Assembly: GCA_030536165.1 (NCBI GenBank)
Contig: JAUNQM010000144.1
Location: 1 to 6,772, forward strand
Direction of reading: 5' to 3'
DNA: 6,772 bases
From: Prevotellaceae bacterium
GTDB lineage: Bacteria; Bacteroidota; Bacteroidia; Bacteroidales; Bacteroidaceae
The notes below the pieces were generated by a model, which saw only the letters and a program-made list of their open reading frames with translations, was not told the DNA's origin and did no database searches. Of this stretch, positions 1 through 6,630 are shown in pieces. The translations under genes were made by a program, and so were the position numbers. Position 1 is the stretch's first letter. Each line of letters begins with the position of its first letter.

Positions 1-1580
1 TCTTCCGTCTGGTCTCTAATGAATGGAATGGAGAGACTTATGAAGAGATTTCTTTGCCTGTAGAAGTGACAGAGGTTGTCCCAGGACAGTATAAGATTAA
101 GGCTGATATCAGTTCGTTGGGAGAATATCCTTATGTCGTTCTCAAATCTTCTGACCCTAGTTTAAGTTTTGTCGGCGAATACGGTCCTGGCCGATTGCGT
201 AATTTTGAATTGTCTATCTATCCACAAGCTTGCAATTTCCAGGTCATGTTTAATGGCAATAAAAAGGAAGCAGCAGTTGATTTCCTCCGTCCAAACATTG
301 ATGGAAAGATGATTGTAGATACAACATTCGTGGCTGGCGAGGACACCACTATAGTCTATGTAAATGGTGGAAACTATTATCTCCGTGCAAGAGAGACAGA
401 TGAAACAATCCCTACATACTACCCTGATGTAGCAAACTGGAATGATGCGCAGATGATAACAGTTCCTACATTCACAGAGGATTGGTATGACTCAATCTTC
501 GTTGTCAATCTTCAGCCAAAGCCAGTTCCACTTACAGGAACAGGTGTGATTGAAGGAAAGGTAACGCACGAGCCTGAGACAGTCAGCTTTGCTCGTCGAT
601 GGATGAAACTTTCAACTGCAGAAAATGAAAACGTCAACGTATTGCTGTATGGTGCAGATGGCAATCTGACCGCAACAACCACAGTCTCTGACGAGGGCGT
701 TTATCGTTTCGAGAACCTTCCATTCGGAACTTATTCAGTTGTTGTCGATGCAGCAGGATACGTAATAGAGTCGAATCCTAATATCACGATTTCCGCTGAC
801 AATCCTACGGCAGACAATATCGACTATACGATAACCAACGATGGCAAGGTAGTGCGTGACGGAGCAGGCGATGCACTTCCAGGCGATGCCAACGATGACA
901 AGGTCATAGACGTTGCCGACATCACAACCATAGCAGCATACATCCTTGGCAAGACACCGGAAACATTCAATGCAGCTAATGCTGATGCCAACCAAGATGG
1001 TTCTATCGATGTTTCCGACATCACCGCTACAGCAGGAATAATCCTTGCTCCTGCACCTTCTTATCAGTCGGTTGACCTTGGATTGACAAGTGGCGTTAAA
1101 TGGGCTACTTTCAATGTCGGTGCCAGCAAACCAGAAGAAATCGGCGACTTTTATGCATGGGGCGAAACAAAGACAAAGAGCGAATATACCTGGGAGAACT
1201 ATCCTTATGCAGAAGGTGGCATTGGCCCTGAGATTTCAGGGACCGATAATGATGTTGCTCATGTGAAGTGGGGTGGAAGTTGGCGTCTTCCTACTAACGA
1301 CGAAATCTATGAGTTGACTATGGAATGCGACTGGGAAACTACACAGATAAATGGTGTAAGTGGGTATCTCGTAAAGAGTCAGAAAAACGGCAACTCAATC
1401 TTCCTTCCATTAGCAGGAAAGAACTTCTATGGAATTGAAAATCCAGGCGAGAATGGCTATTATCGTTCTGGTACAGGCGGCTCAGGATTTTCTTATGTTA
1501 TTTACATCTCACCGTTTGGAGCGGTATGTATGCATGATGCAGGTGCGGCAGGATATTCTGTTCGTCCGGTGTGTAAATGA
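1..1580 (+). CDS. Multidomain extracytoplasmic protein with dockerin and C-terminal FISUMP-like domain (5' partial)
   Basis: The reading frame is open to the left edge (first full codon at 3), so the TTG at 54 is only an internal codon and the true start and any signal peptide lie upstream. Of the 525 residues visible, the first ~175 are beta-rich and unassigned, ending in a TYYPDVANWNDA stretch that is often seen before carboxypeptidase-regulatory-like domains in Bacteroidota. A CarboxypepD_reg/Cna-B-like domain follows (540-833; GTGVIEGKV start, GVYRFENLPFGTYSVVV core). Next is a type I-like dockerin (882-1058) with two Ca-binding loops, each with Asp/Asn at loop positions 1, 3, 5, 9 and 12. 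The C-terminus (1065-1577) is FISUMP-like: VDLGLTSGVKWA, FYAWGET, HVKWGGSWRLPT, NGNSIFLPLAG and a SVRPVCK end. It probably acts outside the cell as a binding or attachment protein. No catalytic domain is visible, and the substrate is unknown. Codon use is mixed, unlike the downstream gene. Domain calls are from motif recognition only. Confidence 0.9.
   Translation, partial: FRLVSNEWNGETYEEISLPVEVTEVVPGQYKIKADISSLGEYPYVVLKSSDPSLSFVGEYGPGRLRNFELSIYPQACNFQVMFNGNKKEAAVDFLRPNIDGKMIVDTTFVAGEDTTIVYVNGGNYYLRARETDETIPTYYPDVANWNDAQMITVPTFTEDWYDSIFVVNLQPKPVPLTGTGVIEGKVTHEPETVSFARRWMKLSTAENENVNVLLYGADGNLTATTTVSDEGVYRFENLPFGTYSVVVDAAGYVIESNPNITISADNPTADNIDYTITNDGKVVRDGAGDALPGDANDDKVIDVADITTIAAYILGKTPETFNAANADANQDGSIDVSDITATAGIILAPAPSYQSVDLGLTSGVKWATFNVGASKPEEIGDFYAWGETKTKSEYTWENYPYAEGGIGPEISGTDNDVAHVKWGGSWRLPTNDEIYELTMECDWETTQINGVSGYLVKSQKNGNSIFLPLAGKNFYGIENPGENGYYRSGTGGSGFSYVIYISPFGAVCMHDAGAAGYSVRPVCK
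882..1058 (+). other. Dockerin-like domain (two calcium-binding loops)
   Basis: Loop 1 (885-920) reads DANDDKVIDVAD and loop 2 (984-1019) reads DANQDGSIDVSD. Both have the full calcium ligand pattern of EF-hand-like dockerin loops (Asp1, Asn3, Asp5, Asp9, Asp12), each followed by an ITTIAAYIL/ITATAGIIL helix. The loops are 33 residues apart, as in type I dockerins. In cellulosome bacteria such domains bind cohesins. In Bacteroidota scaffoldins are generally not known, so the partner here is open and the fold may only stabilise the protein or bind in cis. Confidence 0.82.
1065..1577 (+). other. FISUMP-like C-terminal domain
   Basis: This ~171-residue module matches the Fibrobacter succinogenes major paralogous (FISUMP) type that is widespread at C-termini of Bacteroidota surface proteins. 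The recognisable blocks, in order, are VDLGLTSGVKWATFNVGA, GDFYAWGET, the AHVKWGGSWRLPTNDE core, GNSIFLPLAG, GENGYYRSG and the closing GYSVRPVC. Most relatives have GYYWSS where this one has GYYRSG, a visible departure. The function of these domains is not established; a lectin-like ligand-binding role is inference. Confidence 0.75.
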
Positions 1581-1591
1581 TTTGGTAAAAT

Positions 1592-1664
1592 GTGTCGCTT
1601 GCAGGGGCATCAACTTCTTGTAAGGAAGAGGCTGCAGTTTTCGACACTATAGGTACAAGCTATA
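1592..1664 (+). other. Putative structured RNA segment: two consecutive hairpins after the upstream stop codon
   Basis: Eleven bases after the TGA stop, GTGTCG (1592-1597) pairs with CGACAC (1642-1647), TGCAG (1600-1604) with CTGCA (1632-1636) and CTTCTT (1614-1619) with AGGAAG (1623-1628, one G-U), giving a long bulged hairpin. Directly adjacent, TATAG (1648-1652) pairs with CTATA (1660-1664) around a 7-base loop. No T-run follows either hairpin, so these are not classic terminators. They may be a 3' UTR structure or part of a small RNA. The pairing was read by eye and no folding energy was computed. Confidence 0.4.
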
Positions 1665-1672
1665 CCGTACGT

Positions 1673-1737
1673 TTAGAGTGCTGTAAGTACGTTGGGATTT
1701 CTCTTATGTTCCCTCGCACTTGCAGCGCTCTGATTTT
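1673..1737 (+). terminator. Long hairpin followed by TTTT, candidate terminator of the upstream gene
   Basis: Bases 1673-1688 pair with 1718-1733 without interruption (16 pairs, of which three are G-U). After one mismatch the stem continues with C1690-G1716 and G1691-C1715, and then GGGA (1694-1697) pairs with TCCC (1710-1713). Four T follow at 1734-1737. The position about 90 nt after the stop, ahead of the next promoter, fits a terminator. The stem is longer than usual and the T-run short, so a regulatory or small-RNA stem is an alternative. The G-U pairs suggest selection on RNA rather than DNA symmetry. Confidence 0.5.
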
Positions 1738-1788
1738 GTATAATCCCGAATCTGTCATTGATGCCGAGGTAAAATTTTTTGCTAAAAG

Positions 1789-1820
1789 TTTGGTGCTTTA
1801 ATTTTTTTTTCCTATTTTTG
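1789..1820 (+). promoter_or_regulatory. Bacteroidota-type promoter for the 1541-residue protein gene
   Basis: A TTTG at 1789-1792 is followed, after 20 bp that include a T-tract, by TATTTTTG at 1813-1820. This matches the -33 TTTG / -7 TAnnTTTG consensus of the primary sigma factor in Bacteroidota. Transcription would start near 1825-1830, giving a leader of about 165 nt. A weaker tandem match (TTTG 1817-1820, then TAATTTTTG at 1841-1849, one base too long) may give a second start. Confidence 0.8.
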
Positions 1821-1825
1821 CAATC

Positions 1826-1992
1826 GTTATAACAAACTATTAATTTTTGACGTTTACCGAGATGCTGTGATTACACAAGGGGATGGTGTGTCCGTTGCCT
1901 TTAGGTGATTGATTGTGTTGAGGTTCCGTCGCATTATTTTAGGAAATTCTTTTATTAAATTTATTTATTAACCAATTAAAAAAACAAAGCTT
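1826..1992 (+). other. Long 5' leader of the downstream gene, no known riboswitch recognised
   Basis: About 165 nt lie between the likely transcription start and the ATG. The first part is mixed in composition and can form a small hairpin, ACACA (1873-1877) with TGTGT (1887-1891). An alternative pairing is ACACAA (1873-1878) with TTGTGT (1913-1918), so two exclusive folds are possible. The last 55 bases are AT-rich and end in an A-run before AAGCTT and the ATG, as usual for Bacteroidota genes that lack Shine-Dalgarno sequences. The start coordinate is an estimate. Confidence 0.45.
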
Positions 1993-2055
1993 ATGAAGAA
2001 AAAAATCTTTTTAGGACTTGGTGTTGCCCTTCTTGGCGTTATTGCTTTTGCAGCA
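1993..2055 (+). other. Signal peptide (Sec, type I) of the modular protein
   Basis: Residues 1-21 show a basic start (MKKK), a hydrophobic stretch rich in Leu, Gly, Val and Ala, and an A-x-A-like site (FAA/AFA) before MGHIKGK. The absence of a Cys after the core argues against a lipoprotein, so export to the periplasm or outside through the Sec route is expected. Confidence 0.8.
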
Positions 2056-5000
2056 ATGGGTCACATTAAGGGTAAGATCTCAGGTGAGGGCGTAGTCAAG
2101 ATGACTATCGTTGACTATGACAACCCTGACGTAGCAGCAGGCGAAATTACAGAAGGCGTCGTTGGCTACAACAAGATTAGCGGTGGCGCAGTTGCCAACG
2201 CAATGGTAGGCTGGGGTGTAAACAAGGTGGGTATCCTCCAGGTTGACCTCAGTGGTATTACAGCTGACAGAAACTTCAAGAAAGTTACTCTTTCTGCAGA
2301 GTGCTCTGGTTCAACAGACAGCATGAGAACTACAGGTTGGGGCGTTGGTTACAACACTTCTACTTGGTCAGCAGATTTGACTTACAACACAGCAGACCTC
2401 ACTATCACAACTTGTGGTGAAGTAGCATGGACTTCAACAAAGTCTGCAACTACTTTCGAGACCCTTTCATGGGACATCACAGACGCTTTCGCAGGTGGTG
2501 CTAAGGTTGCTACAATCCTCGTTTACGAAACAGCAGCAGCTGGTGGTACATTCAAGAACCCAGTTGTGACTGTAGAGGAAGAACCATTAGTATTTGACAC
2601 AGAAGCAGCAACAGAAGTTCCTGTAACAATGGCAACTTATCTCCAGGCTGAAGGTAACTCAGCTCCTGCAGGATGCCAGGACATCGCTTACTACGATGCA
2701 GCAGCTACAGTATGGAAGGCTGACCAGTCAAAGGTTTCTGGTGGTGCTTTCGTAAACCAGCTTGCAGCTTATGGTGGTACTCAGGTTACACTTGCTAAGT
2801 TCGACCTTACAGAGTATGAAATCCCATTCGACTACGAAATCGAATCAGTTGCAATCGGTCTCTATGCAAAGTGTACAGTAAGTGGTAAGAACTCTAACAT
2901 CCACGGTGCAGCTATCTCTAATACAGGTATTGACCTCACAACAGCTACTTGGAACAACACTAACACAGCTGAAGTACTTGGCGAAATCACAGACCTCGGT
3001 ACTATCGGTAATGGTAACAGTAGTGGCGTTTCAATGACAAAGGACATTACAGAATACTTCAACACAGTTAATGGTAAGGTATTCATGTTTGCTTTCTACA
3101 CAGAGACTGGTCGTAACCAGGATCTTTCTGACATCAAGCTCGTAGTAAAGGTTAAGCCAATCGTTCACGAGACAGACCTCGCTTACTTCATCAACCAGGT
3201 TATCGCAGATAAGGCAGCAGGTGAAGATGCAGTTCTCGACCTTGATCCATCAATCGCTTACACATTCGAAAACCCAGTTGACGCAGGTCTTGTAAACCTC
3301 ACTATCAATGGTGGTGGCATCACAATCCCTCTCTCTGACTCAGTTCAGATTGCAACTCAGGCAAGCCTCATCATCAACGATGTAAACTTCGATTGTGCAG
3401 CTAACACTAAGTGCGCTCCTATCGCTCTGTCAGCAAATCCTGACTCAGTTCTCGTTGGTGCAAACTATCCTGTAGCAGAAGGCGAAACTAACAACCTCCG
3501 CGCAAAGGCATTCTATGACTTAGGAACTATTACCCTCAACAACTGTAACTTCAGCGAGGTTAAGACTTCTCTCATCACAGCTAACAAGCGCGAATGGAAC
3601 CTCAAGAACCTCACTATCCAGAACTGTATCATTCAGTTCGACGTTGCTTCTGGTATCGATTCTTACATCCACTGGTATGGCAACCCTAACAACGAAGGTT
3701 CAATTAAGGATATCGTTATCAAGAATTCTACATTATATAATATAGTAGAAAGCAACAGCAACTACTTCCTCCGCCTCCAGAACAGCTCTAACTCACAGGC
3801 ACAGAAGGCATGGGCAGAGCCTCAGTTCGATGCTCAGGAAACTTGGACAATGACAAACAACACATTTGTCAACCTCCCTTCAAACCAGAACTTTGCTAAC
3901 AACTATCCAAGCAAGAACAATGTAACTCTCGCATGGACAGGCAACGTATTCTACAACACTTATCGTTTGCAGAAGGCTTCAGGCTCAGCTGTTAGAACAT
4001 TCACAGCTGCCGACAATGCTATCTGCGGTGTTACAAATCTTGTTGATAACACAGATAAGGCAAACTATGCTACAGAAGATACTCTCCTCTGCACAGGTGA
4101 AAAGGCATTCGTAGTTCCTACAGCTGCTCTCGACCTTACTAACCTCGACCTCTCAGCAAACTTCACTCCTGGTCCTGAAACTTATTCAGCAGAAATGGGC
4201 TTCGGTGATCCACGTTGGAAGGGTGTTTCTGCAAACACATTCTTTGCACAGGATTACGAGAAGGTTGGCGTTGAACTTGACTGGAAGACTTCAGTAAGCG
4301 GACGTTACGATCCTATGATTGCTGTAGAAGGTGGCAACCACTACCTCTGCGCAAACCCTGCAAACTGCAACAACAATGGTGGTACAATGAGCACTACTAA
4401 CGCTGACCCTTACGTTGCAGGCAACACAGACTTCACAATGTCAGTTGACGTACGTCTCGGTTCTTCAAGCGACCAGACTGCTACTGAATTCGACATCTTC
4501 GACGCTGCTAAGGCTGTTAAGTTGCTCTCAGTAAGAGAAACTGGTAAGAACACTACTCTCTGGGTACTCAACGAAGCTGATACTCTCGACCTCGCTGGTA
4601 CTGACAATGGTGCATACGTAGAAGGTCGTCCTTGGTACAACTTCACTATCACTATGTACTCAGGCGTTCTCTTCGTAAGCGCTAAGAATGCTGAGACTGG
4701 TGAAGTTCTCGTTGACAAGAAGGTATTCGACCATCAGTCAGCTGAAGGTGGTGCTGGTGGCATGCAGTTCATCACATCTCGTTACAATGCAGCATTTGCT
4801 ATTGATAACGTAGTTGTTCGCAAGACTAAGAGCACAGACCTCCCTGAAGGACTTGTTCCAACTCAGTACACTATCAACTACCTCTATGGTGGTAGCCCAA
4901 TCAAGGAAGCTCGCGTTGCTTCAACATTCGTTGGCTATGAAGTTAAGGCTTCTGACGCTGATATGGCAGCTATTTACGACCAGACTGATGACGTTATCAA

Positions 5001-6618
5001 CATGAAGTATCTCTATGAATCAGGTGCAGAGACTCTCACAGCAGCTGAAGACGCTTCACAGAACGTAATCAACCTCGTATTCCGTCAGGCTAACCGCGTA
5101 CAGTACAAGCTTACTGGTACTTGGGGTGCAACTGAAAAGACTATCAACCTCATCAAGAAGGATTCTCCTCTGTCATGGGAAGGTGAGACAGTTCTCTCTT
5201 ACTATCCAGAATTCATCCTCGACGGTGACTCACTCGGATATTGCAGCGACGGCCAGCAGGTAGCAAAGCAATACACTTACGAAGAGGTTCTCCCAGCTGA
5301 GAACTATGTACACAAGTTGCCATACTCTGGAAACTACACTATCTTGAACCAGACAACTCCAGGTACAATCAAGAACGTATTGTTCTACAGCGAGGCAGAA
5401 GAACTCGAAGGCTTCACTAAGTCAGAGCAGATTAACCAGGGCATCCGTTGCTCAGCAGGTTACTGTGCTTACAACTTCGAAGACCAGACTCTTATGACTC
5501 TCGAACCAGGTACTTACTACTTCGCAACTCAGTTCTGGGGTGGTACTTCAAGCAGCCAGTGGGAGATTGGTAAGATTCAGATTGGCGACGTAACTCTCAG
5601 TGTTTCTACAACAGGTTCTATCGGTCAGGTTACTAAGACTGTCACAGTTACTGAAAACACTCCAGTTATTGTTAAGGCTATCGACCAGACTACAGACTAT
5701 AAGAACTCAGGTTACGACTGGTTCCTCATCCAGAAGCTCAATGCTCCTGAAATCACTACAAGCAATGCTTCTATCCTCTGCGACGATTCAGTTGACGTAG
5801 CTAACTATGTAACATCTACAAGCGCATCAGCTATCACTTACACTTCAAGCGACGAAAACGTAGCTAAGGTTGTTGATGGCAAGCTCATCGGTGTTGCACA
5901 GGGTGCTGCTCAGATCTTTGTAAGTCAGGCTGAAGGCAATGGCTTCACAGCAGCAACTGACACATTCAATGTATCAGTTAACGTACTCGCTAAGCTCCCT
6001 GAAATTGCAGCAAATGCTTACTATTCTTGGCAGTCACCAGAAGGTGAAGTACAGGAAGTAGGTGGTAAGGCAGTAGCAGTGGGTGATGAAACTCGCGTTA
6101 ACTACAGTCAGGTTCCAGCTTTCATGCAGTACTACACAATCTGTTTGTGTGGTAAGAAGGACCTCAGCGATGGCAAGTACATCACTGTAACCCTCGACCA
6201 GGCACTTGCTGAAAACGATACAATCGTTGTTTATGCATTCAAGAACAAGGGCGACGACTCTAAGAAGTCAGGCGTTAAGTTCTTCTGGGGTGCAGAAGGC
6301 ACATCAGATGTATTGGCAGGTGGCAACGACTTCCCTGACATCTACAATGGTGGCGTTGAACCAGTAGCTGTTAAGTATGCTGTTCCAGCATCTGCAGCTG
6401 GTCAGAACGTATTCCGCATGAGTCGTTCAGAGACTGGTACAAACCTCTTCATCGCACAGCTCTATATCGTTCCTTCTGAGGTACCAACAGGCATCAACGA
6501 AGTAAACAACAGCATCTTCAGCGGTGAGACAATGTACAACATCCGTGGCCAGAAGGTAACTAAGGCTAACAAGGGTGACATCATCCTCGTTAAGGGTAAG
6601 AAGTACATCGTAAAGTAA
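1993..6618 (+). CDS. Large secreted modular beta-helix protein, pectate-lyase-like architecture, probable polysaccharide-binding surface protein
   Basis: This gene encodes 1541 residues. The ATG is supported by the A-rich leader and an immediate signal peptide: MKKK, a hydrophobic core at 6-20 and probable cleavage near AFA-AM. No lipobox Cys is present. Two related DNRLRE-like beta-sandwiches span ~38-195 and ~211-389. Residues ~394-742 form a right-handed beta-helix of the DUF4957/DUF5123 type, with repeated LxIxNCxF-like rungs (LTINGG, ITLNNCNF, LTIQNCII, IVIKNSTL, WTMTNNTF) and the closing GDPRW at 738-742. A concanavalin-like module follows (~748-945), then a YTINYLYGG module (~958-1032), a beta module (~1036-1249), a Big_2-like domain (~1250-1335, TSSDENVAKVVDGKLIGVAQG) and a last beta-sandwich (~1340-1495). 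The tail from 1499 has a YNIRGQKV core and a Lys-rich end. Similar chains occur in Bacteroidota pectate lyase and pectinesterase proteins, so pectin or plant glycan binding is inferred; no catalytic triad or lyase Arg/Lys set is evident. Codon use is strongly biased (AAC, AAG, TTC, CTC), suggesting high expression. Confidence 0.92.
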   Translation: MKKKIFLGLGVALLGVIAFAAMGHIKGKISGEGVVKMTIVDYDNPDVAAGEITEGVVGYNKISGGAVANAMVGWGVNKVGILQVDLSGITADRNFKKVTLSAECSGSTDSMRTTGWGVGYNTSTWSADLTYNTADLTITTCGEVAWTSTKSATTFETLSWDITDAFAGGAKVATILVYETAAAGGTFKNPVVTVEEEPLVFDTEAATEVPVTMATYLQAEGNSAPAGCQDIAYYDAAATVWKADQSKVSGGAFVNQLAAYGGTQVTLAKFDLTEYEIPFDYEIESVAIGLYAKCTVSGKNSNIHGAAISNTGIDLTTATWNNTNTAEVLGEITDLGTIGNGNSSGVSMTKDITEYFNTVNGKVFMFAFYTETGRNQDLSDIKLVVKVKPIVHETDLAYFINQVIADKAAGEDAVLDLDPSIAYTFENPVDAGLVNLTINGGGITIPLSDSVQIATQASLIINDVNFDCAANTKCAPIALSANPDSVLVGANYPVAEGETNNLRAKAFYDLGTITLNNCNFSEVKTSLITANKREWNLKNLTIQNCIIQFDVASGIDSYIHWYGNPNNEGSIKDIVIKNSTLYNIVESNSNYFLRLQNSSNSQAQKAWAEPQFDAQETWTMTNNTFVNLPSNQNFANNYPSKNNVTLAWTGNVFYNTYRLQKASGSAVRTFTAADNAICGVTNLVDNTDKANYATEDTLLCTGEKAFVVPTAALDLTNLDLSANFTPGPETYSAEMGFGDPRWKGVSANTFFAQDYEKVGVELDWKTSVSGRYDPMIAVEGGNHYLCANPANCNNNGGTMSTTNADPYVAGNTDFTMSVDVRLGSSSDQTATEFDIFDAAKAVKLLSVRETGKNTTLWVLNEADTLDLAGTDNGAYVEGRPWYNFTITMYSGVLFVSAKNAETGEVLVDKKVFDHQSAEGGAGGMQFITSRYNAAFAIDNVVVRKTKSTDLPEGLVPTQYTINYLYGGSPIKEARVASTFVGYEVKASDADMAAIYDQTDDVINMKYLYESGAETLTAAEDASQNVINLVFRQANRVQYKLTGTWGATEKTINLIKKDSPLSWEGETVLSYYPEFILDGDSLGYCSDGQQVAKQYTYEEVLPAENYVHKLPYSGNYTILNQTTPGTIKNVLFYSEAEELEGFTKSEQINQGIRCSAGYCAYNFEDQTLMTLEPGTYYFATQFWGGTSSSQWEIGKIQIGDVTLSVSTTGSIGQVTKTVTVTENTPVIVKAIDQTTDYKNSGYDWFLIQKLNAPEITTSNASILCDDSVDVANYVTSTSASAITYTSSDENVAKVVDGKLIGVAQGAAQIFVSQAEGNGFTAATDTFNVSVNVLAKLPEIAANAYYSWQSPEGEVQEVGGKAVAVGDETRVNYSQVPAFMQYYTICLCGKKDLSDGKYITVTLDQALAENDTIVVYAFKNKGDDSKKSGVKFFWGAEGTSDVLAGGNDFPDIYNGGVEPVAVKYAVPASAAGQNVFRMSRSETGTNLFIAQLYIVPSEVPTGINEVNNSIFSGETMYNIRGQKVTKANKGDIILVKGKKYIVK
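2104..3159 (+). repeat. Tandem diverged duplication of N-terminal beta-sandwich modules
   Basis: Two copies lie side by side at about 2104-2577 and 2623-3159. Each holds K-[IV]-SGGA-[VF] (residues 61-67 and 247-253), and exactly 24 residues from that Lys to the Asp of a DLS/DLT strand (85 and 271). They also share a TSTW/TATW site, a WDITDAF/KDITEYF site (160 and 350) and a closing VVTVEEEP/VVKVKP strand. DNA identity is low, so the duplication is old. The fold resembles DNRLRE/CBM96-type modules; that family call is tentative. Confidence 0.65.
3172..4218 (+). other. Right-handed beta-helix region ending in GDPRW (DUF4957/DUF5123-like)
   Basis: Residues 394-742 open with a FINQVIADKAAGEDAVLDL segment, then run through parallel beta-helix rungs with Asn ladders (INGG, NNCNF, QNCII, KNSTL, NNTF, TGNVFYN). 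They close with FGDPRW (737-742), the hallmark end of the DUF5123 domain in Bacteroidota pectate-lyase-like proteins. I see no convincing lyase active site, so this may be a structural or binding helix. Confidence 0.7.
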
Positions 6619-6630
6619 TTGAACTACGTC

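Noticed and set aside
735..1024. Two minus-strand ORFs (735-995 and 824-1024)
   Set aside because: They lie wholly inside the dockerin and carboxypeptidase-regulatory-like coding region on the other strand, and neither has a recognisable domain.
1640..1770. tRNA-like gene in the intergenic region
   Set aside because: No acceptor stem, D-arm, anticodon arm and TTC-type T-arm could be arranged in the right order; the bases form long simple hairpins instead.
1592..1801. Small plus-strand ORF of 69 codons with a GTG start in the intergenic region
   Set aside because: It covers three hairpins and ends inside the promoter, has no leader or start context, and its protein shows no recognisable pattern. 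RNA structure explains the stretch better.
1993..2080. Lipoprotein signal for the large protein
   Set aside because: There is no Cys near the end of the hydrophobic core, so a type I signal peptide fits better.
4410..4718. Minus-strand ORF of 102 codons
   Set aside because: It is antisense to the concanavalin-like module of a strongly codon-biased gene; such bias leaves long open antisense frames.
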